DNA of 64,000 nt from Candidatus Poseidoniales archaeon (GCA_012960975.1 DUAE01000033.1:1-64000); one strand, 5' to 3'; shown: positions 19,354-28,746, numbered from the stretch's first letter. Made by a program: numbers and translations. The notes: a model not told the origin generated them from the sequence alone.

Positions 19354-19565
19354 CAGACCCTCGCGGCCGCCTCTCCTTCAAAGGGTTTCATGGATTAAAA
19401 TTAGAATTTATGCAACGATTCACTAGATAATTAGTACAATATTAACCAAATCCGTGTATTGCCGTACTCAACCACGGCGATAAATTCACTTTAAGTATTT
19501 TTAAGAAATGATACAAATTATCAAAACTAAACACACGGAACATTGAGAAACAAATTGTTTTCGCG
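19354..19565. promoter_or_regulatory. Divergent metK / mPGES-2-like intergenic region
   Basis: This AT-rich 212-bp spacer separates two divergent genes and must hold both promoters. A TTTAAGTATT run near 19490 could be a TATA box for the rightward gene, which would place transcription start about 40 bases before its ATG. No RNA gene or repeat is visible. Confidence 0.35.
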
Positions 19566-20324
19566 ATGGTTATGGCAAAGACAGTTCAAGACAAAGCCGA
19601 GCCGATTGCTGGTATCCAACCAAACAAAGTTCCTGAACGTGCTATCAACAGTAAGCCTACCGTTTACACTTTTGCAACTTGCCCGTTTTCTTTGAAGGTT
19701 AAATCACTGTTAAAATCGCGAGAGATTGAGTTCGAAAACGTTGAGGTTGACCCTATGAAAAAAACTGAATTAAAGTGGTCGGATTGGACTGCAGTGCCTG
19801 TATTTGTAGACTCGGACGGGACTCAAGTCAACAATTCAAATGATATTCTTCACTATATCGATGAGAGACATGGGCAACTGTTTCCGCGCCATGGAGAAAA
19901 TGATGTTCAAGATGAATGGATGGCTTTTTCAGATAATATTCTAGGCAAGAGTATCGTTGCCGTTATTTATCAAAACTATCGAACTTCGCTACATGCGCTC
20001 GACTATGTTACTAAGGTTGATAAATTTAGATTAAAGGATCGAATTATCAGCAAATGGATTGGTGCGATTGTCATGAAGATGGTCGGCCGATCGCGAGCAA
20101 AAATGTTTGAAGAACCCCCACGACAAAACCTCTTGACCCAACTCAATTCGATGGCGATGGCAATTGACGGGGTTTTCTTCGGCGGGACAACACCTAACGG
20201 AGCAGATTATGCAAATTATGGAATTCTTCGCTCTATGCAAGGCCTAAATGGATTCGATATCGTTGAAAATCATCAAACCATCTGGCCGTGGTATTCTAGA
20301 ATGCAATTGCATTCTTCCCTATGA
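19566..20324 (+). CDS. mPGES-2-like thioredoxin-fold/GST protein
   Basis: The N-terminal 80 residues after a short extension form a glutaredoxin/GST-N fold with TCPFS at 38-42 and a VPVFVDSDG strand-turn. An all-helical GST-C-like domain follows. The arrangement, including the basic KVKSLLKSREIEFENVEVDP stretch, resembles membrane-associated prostaglandin E synthase 2 (PTGES2) and its bacterial relatives, whose motif is CPFC. Here the second cysteine is Ser, so a monothiol mechanism is expected. No transmembrane anchor is obvious. The biological substrate in archaea is unknown. The 3' end overlaps hflX by six bases. Confidence 0.75.
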   Translation: MVMAKTVQDKAEPIAGIQPNKVPERAINSKPTVYTFATCPFSLKVKSLLKSREIEFENVEVDPMKKTELKWSDWTAVPVFVDSDGTQVNNSNDILHYIDERHGQLFPRHGENDVQDEWMAFSDNILGKSIVAVIYQNYRTSLHALDYVTKVDKFRLKDRIISKWIGAIVMKMVGRSRAKMFEEPPRQNLLTQLNSMAMAIDGVFFGGTTPNGADYANYGILRSMQGLNGFDIVENHQTIWPWYSRMQLHSSL

Positions 20325-21689
20325 TTTTCCTGTAATATTAATCTGGGTTGGAAATTCTTTGGTTAATCGAGACTGGCTAGCAATGTCTATCCAGCCATAA
20401 ATTTTAGTCAGTTCTTTCTCGACTTCTATGTCGATAACTAAGGCATCTCGATGTACTCGGGCTACTAGAGCTGCTAACTCAATTTCACTAGATTCTTCCG
20501 GATGAATAATATTCACCTGAACTGGTGGACCGTGAAGTTGAGTTAGAATTACTGAACGTAATTCTTCAATACCTCCACCAGACATCGTACTGACTGGAAT
20601 CGCTTCGAATGGACTGTAATAGTGTACAATTTCTTTTGCTTCTTGTAATTGCTCGGCGGTGCATAAATCAATTTTAGTCAAAACGACAATCGTATTCGGG
20701 CTTGAATCCGCTTTGATTCGACCCGAAACTTCTCGGCTTGAAGTTGCAAGTTTTCTACGAATTTCTTCGGGCTCATTCGATGCATCAACTAGAAGCAGCA
20801 ACATATCACAAGACAACGATTCTTGTAAAGTTGCAGAAAATGAATCGAGCAATTCGGCTGGAACATTATCGATGAAGCCAATTGTATCCACCATTAAGAT
20901 TCGTGGTTTATTTTCCATCCGGCCAACCGTAGTTTCCAAGGTTGAGAAAACTTGGTCCCGAATTAGAACCGCTTTTCCGGAGAGAGCATTGAATAAACTT
21001 GACTTTCCAACATTAGTATAACCAGCTAAACCGACTGTCAATGCTCCTGAACGGCTTCGTTGACGACGCCTCTCGCTCATCGATGCATCAAGTTTAGATA
21101 AACGCCGCCTTAATCTAGTTATTTCATGCCCAACCGCTTTCATGATATTGTTCCAACCTGTCTGACCACCTGCTCCGTAACCAAGGCGCTCACCCATCGT
21201 TTCTCGGTTCGTTAATTCACGAAGAATGCTTCTGTCTGCGAGCAATCTAGCGATTCTGACTTGAATTCTCGCTTCAGCTGATGAAGCGTGCCGAGTGAAT
21301 AATTCAAGCAATAATCTCACTCGATCCCAAGTTTCAATCGTTAGAGCATCATTGATATTAACTAATTGGCTCGATTTGAGATTGTCGTGAATCAACACCA
21401 AATCAACTCGATGCCAAAGATGCCCGGGGCCGGACATCTCCATCTCTTCAGCAATTTCTTGTAATTTCCCCGAACCAAGATATGAACGAGGATTAGGTTT
21501 TCCACGCTGGATAATTTTGTCAACAATTTCGATCCCCAGAGTCGAAGCAAGAGACTCATATTCGCCAGTATCGTCATTTCGAGAAAGCAGTATAGCACGA
21601 CGACCGGCGTGCGCGGTTTGATATTGGGAAGAGTTCATTCCACCCATGCCTGCAAGCAAAGGAACATCTGGCACAGGGTCGCCACTCAC
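20319..21689 (-). CDS. hflX: HflX-type ribosome-associated GTPase
   Basis: HflX GTPases bind the large ribosomal subunit and help rescue or split ribosomes. The N-terminal HflX domain includes GKPNPRSYLGSGK and LVLIHDNLKSSQLVNI. The G domain has G1 GYTNVGKSSL, G3 DTIGF and G4 TKID. A C-terminal region of about 80 residues follows, and the 456-residue length is normal. The alternative start at 21638 (MNSSQ) is possible. It is divergent from the pcc1-like gene with at most 50 bp between starts. Confidence 0.94.
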   Translation of the reverse strand: MSGDPVPDVPLLAGMGGMNSSQYQTAHAGRRAILLSRNDDTGEYESLASTLGIEIVDKIIQRGKPNPRSYLGSGKLQEIAEEMEMSGPGHLWHRVDLVLIHDNLKSSQLVNINDALTIETWDRVRLLLELFTRHASSAEARIQVRIARLLADRSILRELTNRETMGERLGYGAGGQTGWNNIMKAVGHEITRLRRRLSKLDASMSERRRQRSRSGALTVGLAGYTNVGKSSLFNALSGKAVLIRDQVFSTLETTVGRMENKPRILMVDTIGFIDNVPAELLDSFSATLQESLSCDMLLLLVDASNEPEEIRRKLATSSREVSGRIKADSSPNTIVVLTKIDLCTAEQLQEAKEIVHYYSPFEAIPVSTMSGGGIEELRSVILTQLHGPPVQVNIIHPEESSEIELAALVARVHRDALVIDIEVEKELTKIYGWIDIASQSRLTKEFPTQINITGKS

Positions 21690-21739
21690 GTTGATGGGTC
21701 GTACGCAGCAAAGATATGCGTTCGGGTGCTCGGCGCTCC

Positions 21740-21985
21740 ATGCCTTCGGTTTCTACGACCTTCATCTGGTCCGGTTCCCGCCCACGAGCTGAGGCTTTAT
21801 TGGCTGGAATCATAGCCGATGATCCTGAATCTTTTGATGCGAAAATTATCGATATCGACAACGGGACAGAATTGCGAATCACCGTCGTCGGAACTTCACT
21901 CAAAACCGTTAGATCGACAATGGATGATTTACTAGCATGTCTTTCTGCTGCAGATTCAGGCCTAGATGCTATCGATGATTCTTAA
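21740..21985 (+). CDS. pcc1: Pcc1-like KEOPS complex subunit
   Basis: Pcc1 is the small dimerisation subunit of KEOPS, which makes the t6A base in tRNA. The 81-residue product has an SRPRAEALLAGI N-terminal helix, then ELRITVVGTSLKTVRSTMDDLLACL, which matches the beta-alpha core of Pcc1. An earlier ATG at 21716 would add eight residues. No other KEOPS gene (Kae1, Bud32, Cgi121) is present here. It converges on the FAD oxidoreductase gene with a 17-bp 3' overlap. The call rests on length and pattern. Confidence 0.7.
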   Translation: MPSVSTTFIWSGSRPRAEALLAGIIADDPESFDAKIIDIDNGTELRITVVGTSLKTVRSTMDDLLACLSAADSGLDAIDDS

Positions 21986-22994
21986 GCAGTTTTGCAGCAG
22001 TTCGTCCAGTTTCAATTGCGGCATCACCCAATACCGAATCTGAAACTACGTGAGCCCCGGCTAATACGATGCCGTTATCGATGAATTGTGCTCCATCAAC
22101 TCGTTGTTCCGGCTCGCAAGGATGCAGCATGATTGAGGCGGTTGAACGGCGCAAAGTCGAGAGTTTTCTCCATCCTGAACAACGAGAATCGAGGAAATTT
22201 TTAATTTCCTCAAGGGCTTTATCACCGTCTTTTTTAAGATGCACTGCATGGATTATTGTGCACTCATTAGAATGACGATTTTCGGGAATTCTTCCTTCAC
22301 TCGAAACATCTATTGCAATTATTCCTGATATCGGTTCGTAAATTCCCGAATAGGGCCGCATCATCTTACCTTCAATTGCAACATCGAGCGCGGCGACCAT
22401 GTGTGGTGTGCATAATTCTAGACTCTCCACATTCAATCCAGCATTTGATAGAAGTTGAAAAGTGTCAAATGGCGAAGCAGCGATAACGATGGAATCGCAT
22501 TCAATGGTTTTACCTTCCACCACTACTGAAACTACTCTACCTTTTTGAAAATTTATCGATTCGACTCTCGATTCGATTTCATAAACCACACCCAATTGGT
22601 TCGCGGCTGCGACTAACCTTCCAACCAAACTAGTCCAGCCACCATATGGAATTACAAATTCACGAGGGGGGGCGAGTTCTGAACGAGGGCGCATCTCGGT
22701 TAATACTGAAAGCCCACTATCTCTTGTTTGGCCAATTGAAAAAAAATCCTTATGCTTCCATTTGGGTCCTAATACTCTCGGTGCGCGTAATTTACGAAGA
22801 AGTTGGTAGAAGGCGCCACGCCGATGCAATAAATGCAAACCGGGGTCAAGAACCCACTCTCGGGATTCTCTCATTCGAACGCGGCCCCCCAAACATTCTC
22901 GTGATTCAACTAGGAGTACCTCCTCACCATCAGCAGCTAGTTGAATTGCTGCACTAAGACCAGCCATTCCACCGCCGATAACCACGGTTCGCAT
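21969..22994 (-). CDS. FAD-dependent amine-oxidase/desaturase-like oxidoreductase
   Basis: The N-terminus is a dinucleotide-binding Rossmann fold (VIGGGMAGLSAAIQLA, residues 4-19) followed by the ESRECLGGRV segment typical of protoporphyrinogen oxidase, carotenoid desaturase and amine oxidase families. The C-terminus has the second FAD motif, IVLAGAHVVSDSVLGDAAIETG. At 341 aa it is shorter than CrtI-type desaturases, and no substrate-specific motif is recognisable. It overlaps pcc1 at its 3' end and is divergent from nadC with 70 bp between the starts. Substrate unassigned. Confidence 0.8.
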   Translation of the reverse strand: MRTVVIGGGMAGLSAAIQLAADGEEVLLVESRECLGGRVRMRESREWVLDPGLHLLHRRGAFYQLLRKLRAPRVLGPKWKHKDFFSIGQTRDSGLSVLTEMRPRSELAPPREFVIPYGGWTSLVGRLVAAANQLGVVYEIESRVESINFQKGRVVSVVVEGKTIECDSIVIAASPFDTFQLLSNAGLNVESLELCTPHMVAALDVAIEGKMMRPYSGIYEPISGIIAIDVSSEGRIPENRHSNECTIIHAVHLKKDGDKALEEIKNFLDSRCSGWRKLSTLRRSTASIMLHPCEPEQRVDGAQFIDNGIVLAGAHVVSDSVLGDAAIETGRTAAKLLKNHR

Positions 22995-23064
22995 CGTTTT
23001 GGCACGTGCGGTGGGGCAAATGACATTTCGTGTGGTTGAAGTGTGAAGTTCGGCACGCCCAAGT

Positions 23065-24006
23065 GTGGCTCGATTGCCTCATGACAGGTCAGACCTGCTA
23101 TTTTCGGAAGGTTCTGTGACGGAGTTATTTCAAGTTTCAATCGATCGTTGGGTGGATGCAATGATGGCTGACGAGCGGGGTGGTGGAGATGCCGTTTCAA
23201 CTGTCGTTATCGCTCGAATAATTACAAAACAAGATGGGGTTCTTTGTGGAATTCCCGTCGTTGAGAGATTGTTAGAGCGCCATTGTCAAGCAGTAATAGC
23301 GGATTGGAATTTTTCTGAAGGGGAATCGATATCAACTGGCAACTCGATAGTGGAATTACATGGAGATTCATCAGAAATTCTTAGAGTCGAGCGTACAATA
23401 CTGAATATTCTCGGAAGAATGTCGGGAATAGCTTCATTTACTGCAAAATGGGTCTCAAAAGTCGACGGAATCGATATCGCTTGTACGAGAAAGACCGAAT
23501 GGGGGCTCCTCGATAAATGGGCTGTACATATCGGTGGAGGGTTAACGCATCGATTGGATCGTTCTGATGCGATAATGCTGAAAGAAAACGACTTCACTGC
23601 CCAACAAGAACGAGATAGTAAAGATATGACAAATTCAACCTATATGATGGTTGAAAATATCGACTTAGATTCGAATGCTCATTTTACAGTCATTGAAGTC
23701 AGTGATGAAAAGATGGCTATAGAGGTCGCTATGATTTGGAAGCGTAGACAGATTGATCGTAATGGTTCTGAAAGAGTCGTACTATTACTCGATAATATGG
23801 GACCGGAGCTCGCAAAGGATTGTGTGAAATCTCTCGAAAGATTATCTCTTGAGGATTGGTGCGTTGTCGAAGGATCGGGAGGGGTTGATTACGAATCCTT
23901 GCAAAATTGGTCTGCGAGTGGTGTTGATTTGATCTCGACAAGCGCCATCAATAGAGGTGTAACGCCACTCGATTTATCGATGCTCATTTTATCGGAGGAT
24001 ATGTGA
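23065..24006 (+). CDS. nadC: Nicotinate-nucleotide pyrophosphorylase
   Basis: NadC (quinolinate phosphoribosyltransferase) joins quinolinate and PRPP to give nicotinate mononucleotide for NAD synthesis. The diagnostic ACTRKTEWGLLDKWAVHIGGGLTHR run (split around residues 140-160) and DAIMLKENDF are present, as are the C-terminal GSGGVDYESLQNW and STSAINRG strands that close the barrel. The start is a GTG at 23065. Length is slightly long, 313 aa, with acidic insertions. Its stop overlaps the start of the pantothenate ligase, so the two genes are coupled. Confidence 0.93.
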   Translation: MARLPHDRSDLLFSEGSVTELFQVSIDRWVDAMMADERGGGDAVSTVVIARIITKQDGVLCGIPVVERLLERHCQAVIADWNFSEGESISTGNSIVELHGDSSEILRVERTILNILGRMSGIASFTAKWVSKVDGIDIACTRKTEWGLLDKWAVHIGGGLTHRLDRSDAIMLKENDFTAQQERDSKDMTNSTYMMVENIDLDSNAHFTVIEVSDEKMAIEVAMIWKRRQIDRNGSERVVLLLDNMGPELAKDCVKSLERLSLEDWCVVEGSGGVDYESLQNWSASGVDLISTSAINRGVTPLDLSMLILSEDM

Positions 24007-24791
24007 TGGCAGATATTCCCGTAAGCCATCCTCGCCGGGCTTCTTTACTCGGCCGACAAAGATTGGTAGATGCAGCAAAATTAGGCCTTCTCGCAGATTC
24101 TGCACTGATTGCTCATGGGCGAGGCGAGGCTTTTGACTATCTTCTCGACGAAAGGACTTGTGATTCTGCTCGCACTGCCATTCGTGAAGTTGCGGCTCGA
24201 CTTCAAGTAGCCCAACACCCAGTAATATCAGTTAATGGAAACACGATTGTGCTCGCTGGAAAATCATTGATTCGAATAGCTGCAATTCTCAATTGTCCCC
24301 TCGAAGTCAACATCTATTATCGGACCCCTGAACGAATTGAAAAATTGCTTGCATTATTAAAAAATCTGCGGCAAGAAATTTCTGAAGAATTGGCACCTAA
24401 TCAGTTCTCTGGAGATTGGAAATCGGCAGTTGAATCGGTAAATATTCTCGGCGCAATCTCTGATGGTCGCATCCTAGGCCTTGAAGGCCCTCGGTCATTA
24501 TGTTCTGCAGATGGAATCGAATCCGCAGATGTTGTTCTCGTACCTCTCGAAGATGGAGACCGTTGCGAAGCGTTGATCGCGTTAGGTAAACAAGTTCTCG
24601 TCATCGACCTAAATCCCTTGTCGAGAACTGCCCGACAAGCGACTGTTACTATCGTCGATGAAGTTAGCCGGGCCTCCAGTATCTTGTTTTCTTATATTGT
24701 CAAAGAAAAATCAAATCCTACCGATTGGGACAATGATGCTGTTTTGAAAGACGCACTAGAAGTGATGTCCCAATCGGTAAACCGAATCTAA
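24006..24791 (+). CDS. 4-phosphopantoate--beta-alanine ligase (archaeal PPS)
   Basis: This archaeal enzyme (COG1701/DUF137) makes 4'-phosphopantothenate in CoA synthesis, replacing bacterial PanC/CoaA. The signatures SHPRRASLLGR near the N-terminus, LIAHGRGEAFDYLLDE, PVISVNGN, LEVNIYYRT and LVPLEDGDRCEAL plus VIDLNPLSRTA are all seen. The ATG at 24006 overlaps the nadC stop; a GTG one codon earlier is equally possible. The pairing with nadC groups two cofactor pathways (NAD and CoA). Confidence 0.92.
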   Translation: MADIPVSHPRRASLLGRQRLVDAAKLGLLADSALIAHGRGEAFDYLLDERTCDSARTAIREVAARLQVAQHPVISVNGNTIVLAGKSLIRIAAILNCPLEVNIYYRTPERIEKLLALLKNLRQEISEELAPNQFSGDWKSAVESVNILGAISDGRILGLEGPRSLCSADGIESADVVLVPLEDGDRCEALIALGKQVLVIDLNPLSRTARQATVTIVDEVSRASSILFSYIVKEKSNPTDWDNDAVLKDALEVMSQSVNRI

Positions 24792-24799
24792 AATTTCGT

Positions 24800-25981
24800 T
24801 CAAAATTCTGCGTGAAGCAATTTTTCACATCGTTCTGCAATCGCATCACCGACATCGGAAGTTGAAGCTTTTCCACCGAGGTCGTAAGTTACGCATCCAC
24901 CTTCTTTGAAGTGTTCTTCAATTGCCTGCATCAAAATATCGGCGCACTTATCCATATCTGAATCATGGTGCCTATATCCTAACGCTTCAAACATCATCTG
25001 AACAGAGGAAAGAGTCGCAATCGGATTGACTACATTTTTACCTGCATATTTTGGTGACGAACCGTGAACCGGCTCAAATAACATATGATTAGGCCCTAGA
25101 TTTGCACTACCTGCCATTCCCATACCTCCCTGTAAAACCGAAGCTAGATCGGTTGCGATATCGCCAAACATATTTGGTAAAACAACGACATCCAACTGCT
25201 CAGGGTTACGGACTAACCACATTGTGAATGCATCGATATATGCTTCATCAATTTCAATTTCGGGATTTTTAGCCGCAATTTCATGAAAGATTTCTCTAAA
25301 CAGCCTGCAGCCTCTAGTGACATTGGATTTGTCAACACAAGTTAGTTTCTGAGATTTACCTAACTTTCGTTGGCGGTGCTGAGCCAAATCAAAAGCGAAC
25401 TTGATTACTCTCTCACTACCCTTTCTCGAAATTGGACGAGCATCCCACTTGACTTCTCCCTCTAAGCCAGGGAAGCTCTCGATGACCAACTGTTCGTCTT
25501 TCTCGCCAATAGCACGCTGGGACATTCTTCGCAAAAGAGCGTGATAGAGTCCTTCTGTATTTTCACGAACCATGACTATGTCAACTTGCTCAGAATCCCA
25601 AACTAGTTTGTGGACTCCGTGAATTTTATGTTTCACACCGGGGAATAACTTGACCGGCCTGACATTTGCGAATAGATTCAGCCCGGAGCGAAGACCGAGG
25701 ATGACTTGCCCGCCAGCGAGATCGCCGTTAGGCAGGCGGGCGCCAGGCCAACCAATTGCACCAAGAAGTATCGCATCAGAATTATCTCGACAGTGCTCAA
25801 ATGACCCCTCCGGCCATTCTTTTCCTGTTTCTAGAAAATATTCTCCTCCACACGGGATAGTAGTGATATCGAAGGATGCCGGACTAAATTTTTCGAACAC
25901 AGCAATAATTTTTACAGCCTCGGCTATGACTTCTTTTCCAGTCCCGTCGCCGGGTAGCACTGTCAGCCGATAATCGCCCAT
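24800..25981 (-). CDS. leuB: Isopropylmalate/isocitrate dehydrogenase family (LeuB-like)
   Basis: This NAD(P)-dependent beta-decarboxylating dehydrogenase has the family motif LPGDGTGKEVI at the N-terminus, RENTEGLYHALL, the DKSNVTRGCRLFRE segment, and LPNMFGDIATDLASVLQGGMGMAGSANLG (split) with EPVHGSSPKYAGK near the C-terminus. It is closest in appearance to 3-isopropylmalate dehydrogenase, but tartrate or homoisocitrate relatives cannot be excluded. No leuA/C/D neighbours are present. It is convergent with the pantothenate ligase, eight bases apart, and divergent from the orphan at 26084. Confidence 0.85.
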   Translation of the reverse strand: MGDYRLTVLPGDGTGKEVIAEAVKIIAVFEKFSPASFDITTIPCGGEYFLETGKEWPEGSFEHCRDNSDAILLGAIGWPGARLPNGDLAGGQVILGLRSGLNLFANVRPVKLFPGVKHKIHGVHKLVWDSEQVDIVMVRENTEGLYHALLRRMSQRAIGEKDEQLVIESFPGLEGEVKWDARPISRKGSERVIKFAFDLAQHRQRKLGKSQKLTCVDKSNVTRGCRLFREIFHEIAAKNPEIEIDEAYIDAFTMWLVRNPEQLDVVVLPNMFGDIATDLASVLQGGMGMAGSANLGPNHMLFEPVHGSSPKYAGKNVVNPIATLSSVQMMFEALGYRHHDSDMDKCADILMQAIEEHFKEGGCVTYDLGGKASTSDVGDAIAERCEKLLHAEF

Positions 25982-26083
25982 GTTTCCTCGGCAACTGCTT
26001 TTCCTCTTTCAATCCCACTATTGCATCCCTTCGACAATTCTCAAAGCGATACTTGATAGACATCCACCACAAATAGATACAGC

Positions 26084-26704
26084 ATGGACCACCCAGTGGA
26101 GGATGGAGGTGAAAGCCCAAGAATAGATGTTCGAGCATTGCCGGAGTCGGTAGCGCAACTCTGGGAAACTATGCTTCGGCTCGATCCGGCTTGGAATATT
26201 GCAACTTGGCTCGATGAGCGCGCGACCGAAGAGTTACAGCTCGTCGAAGGGCAACTTGGTAGGGAAAGACTTCGATTAGAACAGCGATTACACCGTATCG
26301 AGACTCTCGCTAAACGATTGAAGCGGCAACGAGAAGTTTCCGAGGTCTCAAATTGGGGAGACCCACATCAAAAGAATCTCTTCGATGTTTACGAACCTGA
26401 AACTATGGAAATTGCAGTTCCGGCGAAAAAAAGCGAATCGCAAGAATTTGATTCCCCTGTGGTTGATTTCAATGCCTTCGGCGTCGGCGATGACCCCCTC
26501 CTCGCTATCGTCGCCGAGCACATCATGAGTATGATTGAAACGGCTTACTCCGATGGCCCCGGGCCGGTCCATTTCGACTTACTGATGGATGAACTTGACC
26601 AAATTGGAATTCGAGCAGATGAGATCGAAGAGGCGGTTCAATGGTTAATGCAAAGAGAGATGATTATTGAAATTGAGCAAGATTTCTTCGGTTTAGACAT
26701 TTAG
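26084..26704 (+). CDS. Orphan acidic coiled-coil protein next to methylase-like gene
   Basis: The 206-residue protein has a helical N-terminal half with a heptad-like region (about 40-85, many Arg/Glu/Leu). An acidic linker contains HQKNLFDVYE, loosely like a PIP-box (Q-x2-L then aromatic), and the C-terminal 70 residues resemble a winged helix (LLMDELDQIGIRADEIEEAVQWLMQ). No family is recognised. It lies 14 bp upstream of the methyltransferase-like gene on the same strand, which suggests a shared transcript and perhaps a shared complex. Confidence 0.6.
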   Translation: MDHPVEDGGESPRIDVRALPESVAQLWETMLRLDPAWNIATWLDERATEELQLVEGQLGRERLRLEQRLHRIETLAKRLKRQREVSEVSNWGDPHQKNLFDVYEPETMEIAVPAKKSESQEFDSPVVDFNAFGVGDDPLLAIVAEHIMSMIETAYSDGPGPVHFDLLMDELDQIGIRADEIEEAVQWLMQREMIIEIEQDFFGLDI

Positions 26705-26718
26705 TATTCCAAAATAAT

Positions 26719-28746
26719 TTGAGGTTAACAGTAGCCGACTCATTGAAAGAGGATGCCCCTGTCGCCGGGGCGTATTCCATGGTTAGTGACGCATCTGGAT
26801 GGTACGCCCGGCTCGACCGAGAGTGTTCCGATAGGATTGAACAGTTAGATACTTGGATTTCGTCGTGGGAAGAAGCAACCCGTCACGGCATTCCAGTCGC
26901 AGCAACTTTGCCTAATTTTTGGCCGACTCTTCCAGCAGGGTTACTCTCAGATCCGGGCTCGGTTCTTGACCATCTACTTGCGCGTTACGAAGCAGAAAGT
27001 GATGGTCGTTCCCCGCGGGGTGCTTATGCAACTCCCGCTAAGTTTGCTGAATCTATACTCGCTGATGAATTAAAAAATACTCGTGCTGATACGAAGAAAG
27101 CCCCGCTACCAACCCTTTCACTCTCTGCACTTCCCCCTGGCTTCCATGCCTACGCACAACAATTCAACCAAGATGTTTCAGATGATACGGATGAAGATGG
27201 TGACGATGACTGTAATGGCTTACAAACTCGAACAGGGATCCCGATTCCTTTCGCCGACCCATCTGTTGGTGCTGGTGTTTTTCCTGCTCGCCTGTTCAGA
27301 ATTCATACCGAGCGGAGCTATAAATTTACTAATGAGGAAAGAAAGCAAGATACACTCAACCTATTGAATAACTTGCAATTACTCGACGGCTCAGAAGTTG
27401 CAGTAAAATGTGCAAGACATAGGCTTCTCATCGCCCTCTGCCGATGTGGCCTGGTTGATCTCGATGGCGATGGTGATGATGAAAAGATTGGGCGAAGAGA
27501 AGCCGAAGCAATTCTGGAAAATGCAGTACAAACAGGCGATGCACTCCGAGGTGAGTGGCCATGGACTGAAAAACCGGGCTTGCTGGTTTGTAGACCACCT
27601 TGGCTACGAATCAAGGATCGATTCAGAGGTCACCCCGATGGAAGCAATTTGCGAAAAGAGTTGTCGCGGCAACTTAGGAACACCGCGGATAAAGACGGTG
27701 GACGGCGCTTTTCAACACTTCGCGGCAATGTGAATCTCTACAGATTATTCCTTGAAAGAGGCATACAATTAGTTCGAGAAGAAGGGCGCGTGAGAATGAT
27801 TGTTCCTGATTCCTTACTACGTGAAAAGAGTTCTATTCCACTCAGAAAGCTGATGATTGAAAGCAACCAATGGACTACTTCGTGGTCATTCCCTGAAAAC
27901 CAAAGAGTCTTCCCTGGTGTTACTCAAGGTGTTTTGGTTCTTGGCATAACTACGGGAGGCTCAACTCAAACAATGAATAGTTTTGGGCCGCTTGAGGCTA
28001 CTGAAATTTCAACTCAATCAGGACTCAAAACAAAAGCGCCATCAATGAAGTTGACGCGCCCGTCATGGACTACATGGACCCGTGGCACATGGGCTGTTCC
28101 TCGAATGCCTCGTGATCAATATGAGCGCCGTCGAGTCATTAGGGCAATCGAAGATTTAGCGAATCAACCAAGATTGTCCGAAGACACCAATTGGCTAAAT
28201 CCATCGGGCAAGCCAATCCGTGTTCGCGTCGGTGAGATCGACCAGACAAATTGGTCTGACGATATTAGCGAATGGTCTTTTGGCGCCCGTGGCGTGCCGT
28301 TCATCCGCGGTACACATTTCCTAACAAAAGGAAGTGACATTAGCATCAACCATCCAGCTTACAATTCAGAAATTAATATTGGATCTCCAGAACGTGCTCA
28401 CGCTCGCTGGACCGGCTTGATAAAACCGCGAGGTCAGCCGAGGCTCGCCTGCCAAGCGATTGTAAATGCTCAGGTTGAGCGAAGATTAAGATGGGCTGTT
28501 GTCCCGTCAGATTGTGTCCTTGGTAACTCAGTTAACTTCCTTGAATTGCCAATCGAAGTATTAGACAAACTAGTTGAAAAACACGGTTCTGTCGAGAAAG
28601 GATTACTTTGGTTAGCTATTCATCTAAATTCAGAAATGCTCGATCTTTGGTCGAGAGCATGGGCTGCGAACAACAATGTGAATAATTACGAAATCGAAAG
28701 TTTACCATTCCCCCGGCCACGAGAAATTCATTCGATTACGACTTAA
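26719..28746 (+). CDS. Eco57I/N6-adenine methyltransferase-like protein with RPPW motif
   Basis: The 675-residue protein has the layout of type IIG/Eco57I-like N6-adenine methyltransferases. Motif X-like AYATPAKFAESIL lies near residue 103, AdoMet motif I FADPSVGAGVF near 178-188, then a helical region, and MIVPDSLLREKSS with a specificity-type region toward the C-terminus. The catalytic motif IV, normally (N/D)PP(Y/F/W), reads R-P-P-W at residues 292-295. An acidic insert (DTDEDGDDDC) precedes motif I. The TTG start at 26719 is weak; the ATG at 26779 is an alternative. No endonuclease domain is seen. It may bind or modify nucleic acid without standard adenine chemistry. Confidence 0.75.
   Translation: MRLTVADSLKEDAPVAGAYSMVSDASGWYARLDRECSDRIEQLDTWISSWEEATRHGIPVAATLPNFWPTLPAGLLSDPGSVLDHLLARYEAESDGRSPRGAYATPAKFAESILADELKNTRADTKKAPLPTLSLSALPPGFHAYAQQFNQDVSDDTDEDGDDDCNGLQTRTGIPIPFADPSVGAGVFPARLFRIHTERSYKFTNEERKQDTLNLLNNLQLLDGSEVAVKCARHRLLIALCRCGLVDLDGDGDDEKIGRREAEAILENAVQTGDALRGEWPWTEKPGLLVCRPPWLRIKDRFRGHPDGSNLRKELSRQLRNTADKDGGRRFSTLRGNVNLYRLFLERGIQLVREEGRVRMIVPDSLLREKSSIPLRKLMIESNQWTTSWSFPENQRVFPGVTQGVLVLGITTGGSTQTMNSFGPLEATEISTQSGLKTKAPSMKLTRPSWTTWTRGTWAVPRMPRDQYERRRVIRAIEDLANQPRLSEDTNWLNPSGKPIRVRVGEIDQTNWSDDISEWSFGARGVPFIRGTHFLTKGSDISINHPAYNSEINIGSPERAHARWTGLIKPRGQPRLACQAIVNAQVERRLRWAVVPSDCVLGNSVNFLELPIEVLDKLVEKHGSVEKGLLWLAIHLNSEMLDLWSRAWAANNNVNNYEIESLPFPRPREIHSITT

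Noticed and set aside
26719..28746. Complete restriction-modification or BREX/DISARM defence island
   Set aside because: No nuclease, helicase, ATPase or phosphatase partner is adjacent; neighbours are housekeeping genes.
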